Source of the DNA: an uncultured Clostridiaceae bacterium
GTDB lineage: Bacteria; Bacillota; Clostridia; Lachnospirales; Lachnospiraceae
Reading direction: 5' to 3'
Assembly (NCBI GenBank): GCA_947175805.1
Contig: CAMWOF010000061.1
Span: 1-10,340, forward strand
Length of the DNA: 10,340 bases
Positions 6,553 to 10,340 of the stretch are shown piece by piece (the stretch's first letter is position 1; each line of letters opens with the position of its first letter). A model generated the notes under the pieces. That model was not told the DNA's origin. It saw only the letters and a list, made by a program, of their open reading frames with translations, and did not search any database. Made by a program: the position numbers and the translations under genes.

Positions 6553-8346
6553 TTAATACTTGCCAAACTCTCCGTCCAGAGAAATAATCTGCTCGTTGTA
6601 GTTACTTGAACTCATGGAAGAAGAAACGCTCTCTCTGTCTGAGGAGAAACCACCGCTCATTCCAGCCTTTAACCTGTATTTTGACATAAGGTTCCTTAAG
6701 TTTACAGCCTGGTTTGAAAGCTCCTCGCTGGCAGCTGCACACTGCTCACTGGTAGCAGCATTTGTCTGTACCACAGAAGAAACCTGGGATATCGCCTGGT
6801 CAATCTGGGAGATAGAAGTAGCCTGCTCATTAGAGGATATGGTAATATGTGCAATCAGGGTAGCCACCTCATCAATAGACACTACAATCTCGTCTAAGGC
6901 CTGTGCTGTCTCCTCTGCCAGTCTCATACCATTTCTAACCTTCTGGATGGAATCCTCAATCATCTCCGCCGTCTCACTTGCAGCAGATGCACTCTTGGCA
7001 GCCAGGTTACGAACCTCTTCTGCAACGACTGCGAAGCCTTTGCCGTGTACACCTGCTCTGGCAGCCTCAACCGCTGCGTTCAATGCCAGAATGTTTGTCT
7101 GGAATGCAATATCATCAATGGTCTTGATAATCTTGGAAATTGTCTCAGAGGATGCGTTAATATCGTTCATGGCACTAATCATGGACTTCATCTGTCCATT
7201 TTCGGTTGTCGCCATATTCTTCACGTTAGTCATCAGCTTGTTTGCCTCGCCTGCCTCTGTTGCGTTATCCTTGGTACGCTGGGTAACCTCATCTATGGAA
7301 GCGGTAACCTGCTCAATGGCGCTTGCCTGCTCTGTGGAGCCCTGTGCCAGTGCCTGGCTGGCACTTGCCACCTGCTCAGCACCCACGGTAATCTGTGAGC
7401 CTGCCTCTTTGATATTGCCGAGTGTTGCATTATTGTCAGCAACTAACTTTGCAAGCGCCTGACCGAGCACGTCCTTATCACTTCGCTGATGTGCCTCCAC
7501 GGACAAGTCGCCATTAGAAATCTTCTCTGCAACGTCTACCTGGCTCTTCGTCGCCTCCGCCATATTCTTGAAGTTATCCAGCAACTCGCCCAAGTCGTCA
7601 TCGCTAACCTTCTCACAGTCAACGTCTACATCACCAATAGCCATCTGCCTAGCAGCTACGGATAATTTTGCAACCGGTACGGTAATGCCCTTGATTAATG
7701 CTGCACAATATGTCATTGTAACAAAAATAGCAATGAGTCCAACTATAACCAACAGCACGGTAAGCAGTACCATCTCAGACTCTACCTTTTTGTTGCTCGC
7801 ATCAGACTCTGCCTCCAGCAGTTCTCCCAGCTTATTTAAGGCAGCCTGCGCCTCATCTGAAATGATTCTTCCGTTTTCCAGCAAATCCTGCGCAGCCGCT
7901 TCCACTTGCTTGTTATCTACCATCTCTATATCAGCATCCATAGAGGCATAGCACTTGTCAAGGGTATCCTCAACAACTTGGTACTGAGCCACAGTCTCAG
8001 ACTTAAATGCGCCCATTCGCTCCTCAAACGCATCCAGGTTTTTCCGCATGCCGTCCTTATATTCCGCAATCAGCTGTTCCTGCTCCTGAAGCTTTGTTGC
8101 ATCGTCATAATACACAAATATAATATTACGCACATGCACCTTAATGTTACAGAAATTAGTAAACGCCTCACTTAAATAGAATCTGCCCATAGCGTAATTG
8201 TTGTAGCGGTTCTCTTTCGCTTTGCTGACTCTGTTTGCTGTAAACAGACCAACAATTGCAATCAATATCATCCAAAAAAGTATCGTAATACTAAACACAG
8301 TTACCTTTTTCTTTACCGGCATGTTGCTAAATGAATGTCTCTTCAT
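6553..8346 (-). CDS. Transmembrane methyl-accepting chemotaxis protein
   Basis: A 597-residue chemoreceptor. It has TM1 (about 14-37), an extracytoplasmic helical region of about 155 residues that looks like a four-helix-bundle sensor (38-192), TM2 (about 193-217), HAMP (about 218-272) and a second HAMP-like segment (about 273-312, ISNGDLSVEAHQRSDKDVLGQAL). The long cytoplasmic coiled-coil has its hairpin tip at about 409-450 (FQTNILALNAAVEAARAG), the site that contacts CheW and CheA. The C-terminus (EFGKY) lacks a CheR-binding pentapeptide. The start is ATG 8346, since GGAGG lies 8 nt upstream; an ATG at 8361 would add five residues but has a poorer site. It follows cheW closely, so this receptor is built into the cluster and probably feeds the same CheA. 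Which ligand it senses cannot be told. Confidence 0.93.
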   Translation of the reverse strand: MKRHSFSNMPVKKKVTVFSITILFWMILIAIVGLFTANRVSKAKENRYNNYAMGRFYLSEAFTNFCNIKVHVRNIIFVYYDDATKLQEQEQLIAEYKDGMRKNLDAFEERMGAFKSETVAQYQVVEDTLDKCYASMDADIEMVDNKQVEAAAQDLLENGRIISDEAQAALNKLGELLEAESDASNKKVESEMVLLTVLLVIVGLIAIFVTMTYCAALIKGITVPVAKLSVAARQMAIGDVDVDCEKVSDDDLGELLDNFKNMAEATKSQVDVAEKISNGDLSVEAHQRSDKDVLGQALAKLVADNNATLGNIKEAGSQITVGAEQVASASQALAQGSTEQASAIEQVTASIDEVTQRTKDNATEAGEANKLMTNVKNMATTENGQMKSMISAMNDINASSETISKIIKTIDDIAFQTNILALNAAVEAARAGVHGKGFAVVAEEVRNLAAKSASAASETAEMIEDSIQKVRNGMRLAEETAQALDEIVVSIDEVATLIAHITISSNEQATSISQIDQAISQVSSVVQTNAATSEQCAAASEELSNQAVNLRNLMSKYRLKAGMSGGFSSDRESVSSSMSSSNYNEQIISLDGEFGKY

Positions 8347-8362
8347 GTTATATTCCTCCATT

Positions 8363-8872
8363 TTACTCTTCTTCTTCCTGAAGCTCTTCTAAGGACTCCA
8401 GCACATCTTCCATAATCAGCTTCTCTGGATCTAACAAAAGCTTTACCGTGTCTCCGGTTCTCGCAAGACCGTAGACATATTTGCTCTTCTCATCAACCTT
8501 ATGCCCTATAGTCGGTGGCGGAACAATATCATCGTCCATAATTGTATTGACTTCTGCAATTTTTTCTACAATCAGGCCAATCACCGTAGAGCGCACATTA
8601 ATGACAATGATACAGGTTCTGTCATTGTACTCAACAGGCTCCATCTTGAAGCGTGCCCTGACGTCAATTACAGGGATGATTTTGCCGCGAAGATTGATTA
8701 ACCCCTTGATATAATCCTCCACCTCAGGAAGCGCTGTAATCGGCTGCATACTGATAATCTCATTGATATAACTGATGCTGATGCCGAAATACTCTTTACC
8801 CGTCTGAAAGGTCATGAACTTGCCCTTTTGGGTATCCTCCTCCAGCAGCTCGTCTTTTTTATTTTCTGCCAT
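8363..8872 (-). CDS. cheW: CheW chemotaxis coupling protein
   Basis: A 169-residue adaptor that bridges the receptor tip and the CheA P5 domain in the membrane-associated array. The CheW beta-barrel fold is seen from about residue 17 (KFMTFQTGKEYFGISI) to about 155, with the motif GLINLRGKIIPVIDVR at 57-72 including Arg62, the receptor/kinase interface residue. The C-terminal tail is unusually acidic (ESLEELQEEEE). It starts 3 nt after the cheA stop (ribosome site AGGAG in the 3' end of cheA) and its stop is immediately before the MCP, so the three genes are a tightly coupled unit. Confidence 0.95.
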   Translation of the reverse strand: MAENKKDELLEEDTQKGKFMTFQTGKEYFGISISYINEIISMQPITALPEVEDYIKGLINLRGKIIPVIDVRARFKMEPVEYNDRTCIIVINVRSTVIGLIVEKIAEVNTIMDDDIVPPPTIGHKVDEKSKYVYGLARTGDTVKLLLDPEKLIMEDVLESLEELQEEEE

Positions 8873-8875
8873 TTA

Positions 8876-10340
8876 CTAACTCCTTTCTTCGCTTTGTATC
8901 AGTCCTGCAATATCCAGAATCAGTGCGATACTGCCATCTCCAAGCTGTGTACAGCCAGAAAGACCTTTTACCTTCTTAATGTAAGAAGGGATTGGTTTTA
9001 CAACAATTTCCTGCTCCTGAATCAGCTTGTCAATCAGGACACATACCTGTTTGCCATCGTGCTCTAAGACAACGACAATACCGTCCTCCAGCCTCGTCTT
9101 TGTCTCGGAGAGCTGATATTTTTCGTTCAGTCTAATAAACGGATAACACTGCCCGCGGATGACCAATACCTCTTCCCCGCTCGGCTGCGTTACAATGGAA
9201 TCCTCACTCAGCCTGATAAATTCCTTTACGGAAGCAGTCTCTATTACAAAGGACAAATCGCTCACCTGCACCACAATTCCGTTGATAATGGCAAGAGTAA
9301 GCGGGATAATCAGAGTCATCTCTGATCCATGCCCTTCCTCGCTGTTGATATCCAGCCGGCCGCCAATGGTCTGAATGTCCTTTACTACCACATCCATGCC
9401 TACGCCACGCCCCGAATACTCGGTTACCTGCTCCTTTGTGGAGAAGCCCGGCAGGGTAATAAACTGGAAGATTTCTTTATCTTCAAAATCTTCAAATTCC
9501 TTATCTCCAATTAAGCCATTTGCCTTGGCCTTTGCATAAAGCTTTTCTTTATTCAGACCCTTGCCATCATCCTTGACGCTGACATAAACCTTGCCGCCTT
9601 CATTTCTCGCCTCTAAAGTAATCGTACCCTTTTCCGGCTTACCGAGAGCAGTTCTGTCTTCAACATTCTCCTCAATACCGTGGTCTACGGAATTCCTAAC
9701 CAGATGCATCAGAGGGTCAGAAATGTGCTCAATAATATTTTTGTCTACCTCGGTGTTCTCACCGATTACCTGCAACTCTATATCCTTGCCAAGCTTCTTA
9801 GAGATATCAAATACAATACGCCGCATTTTCTGGAACGTATTGGTCAGAGGCATCATACGCATGGACATGATTGCTTCCTGAAGCTCCGTAGTAATCTTGG
9901 ATAACTGCCCGGACGCCTTCTGGAAATTCGTTAAATCCAACCCCGGCGCCTTTAAATCAGGGTTCTGCAGCACAACTGCTTCTGCAATGACCAGCTCGCC
10001 GATTAAATCCATAAGAGAATCCATCTTCTCCACATTCACACTAATCATGCTCTGCTTCTTCGGCTGGTTTTTCGCCAGAGTCTTTCCTTTACCGGTCTCT
10101 TTGGACTTCACCACATAGTCACCCGGAACTACCGGCTCTTTTGGCGGCGCCTCCTTCGGCGGCTCCTCGCCCAAATCAATCTGAATCGTCGGCGCAGACA
10201 GCGGCTGTGACATCTCTGCCAGCCCTCTGCCGAACTCCTCAGAGGTAATCTCTTCGATATCGATGGACTCTGCCTCTACACTATTGATGAGGTCTAAAAT
10301 CTCCTCCTGCTCACTTTTGGTCTGCAGGAGCATTGTGAAG
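8876..10340 (-). CDS. cheA: CheA chemotaxis histidine kinase, 5' end outside window
   Basis: The frame is open to the right edge, so the N-terminal P1 (Hpt) domain lies outside the window. The ATG at 10333 is internal: the codons before it continue the frame and there is no ribosome site. The visible residues (numbered from that Met) begin with the end of P1, then a Pro/Glu-rich linker (about 40-90) with little room for a P2 CheY-binding domain. Next are the P3 dimerisation helices (about 97-160), the P4 kinase domain with N box HLVRNSVDHGIE (210-221), G1 DDGKGL (255-260) and G2 GRGVGMDVV (308-316), and the P5 CheW-like regulatory domain (about 347-482). It phosphorylates response regulators under control of the MCP-CheW array. 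Confidence 0.93.
   Translation of the reverse strand, partial: FTMLLQTKSEQEEILDLINSVEAESIDIEEITSEEFGRGLAEMSQPLSAPTIQIDLGEEPPKEAPPKEPVVPGDYVVKSKETGKGKTLAKNQPKKQSMISVNVEKMDSLMDLIGELVIAEAVVLQNPDLKAPGLDLTNFQKASGQLSKITTELQEAIMSMRMMPLTNTFQKMRRIVFDISKKLGKDIELQVIGENTEVDKNIIEHISDPLMHLVRNSVDHGIEENVEDRTALGKPEKGTITLEARNEGGKVYVSVKDDGKGLNKEKLYAKAKANGLIGDKEFEDFEDKEIFQFITLPGFSTKEQVTEYSGRGVGMDVVVKDIQTIGGRLDINSEEGHGSEMTLIIPLTLAIINGIVVQVSDLSFVIETASVKEFIRLSEDSIVTQPSGEEVLVIRGQCYPFIRLNEKYQLSETKTRLEDGIVVVLEHDGKQVCVLIDKLIQEQEIVVKPIPSYIKKVKGLSGCTQLGDGSIALILDIAGLIQSEERS

Noticed and set aside
6614..7462. Long plus-strand open frame opposite the MCP gene
   Set aside because: It is the antisense shadow of a well-supported MCP coding region with repetitive coiled-coil codons; no ribosome site or recognisable domain.

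Overview
The window looks like chromosomal DNA of a motile, Gram-positive, low-to-mid G+C Firmicute, most likely a Lachnospiraceae/Clostridia member. This is an inference from strong AGGAGG-type ribosome sites, sigma-A promoters, a lipoprotein plus OmpR-type two-component locus, and a compact cheA-cheW-MCP-(REC-HD-GYP)-Hpt cluster. No tRNA, rRNA, insertion sequence, CRISPR or phage signal was seen.

Layout. At the left edge is the 5' part of a GntR-family repressor (minus strand), with a near-consensus sigma-A promoter and a perfect 8-bp-arm palindrome covering its predicted transcription start. A strong intrinsic terminator follows, then a minus-strand lipoprotein gene (401-1840). About 217 bp of AT-rich DNA separate it from a divergent plus-strand operon: an OmpR-family response regulator (2058-2723), a HAMP sensor kinase (2724-4160) and a small membrane-anchored extracytoplasmic protein of unknown family (4147-4983).

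The second half lies on the minus strand, read right to left. It holds cheA (5' end outside the window), cheW, a transmembrane methyl-accepting chemotaxis protein, an intrinsic-terminator-like hairpin, a receiver/HD-GYP gene broken by one in-frame TAA, and a stand-alone Hpt protein. The operon and the chemosensory cluster converge with only 24 bp between stop codons.

How the parts fit. The lipoprotein/response-regulator intergenic region has two oppositely facing arrays of 11-bp-spaced direct repeats (TGTATC boxes). Both end in exactly the same geometry, GATACA-N5-GAT(A/G)CA-N9-TATA(A/C)T, pointing outward to each gene. The simplest reading is that the regulator activates its own operon and the lipoprotein gene, forming one envelope-sensing module of kinase, regulator, lipoprotein and membrane accessory protein. 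In the che cluster, MCP, CheW and CheA form a signalling array. The HD-GYP (cyclic-di-GMP phosphodiesterase family) and Hpt genes suggest a link between chemosensory phosphorelay and c-di-GMP, but in this strain the receiver is split from its output domain by a nonsense codon.
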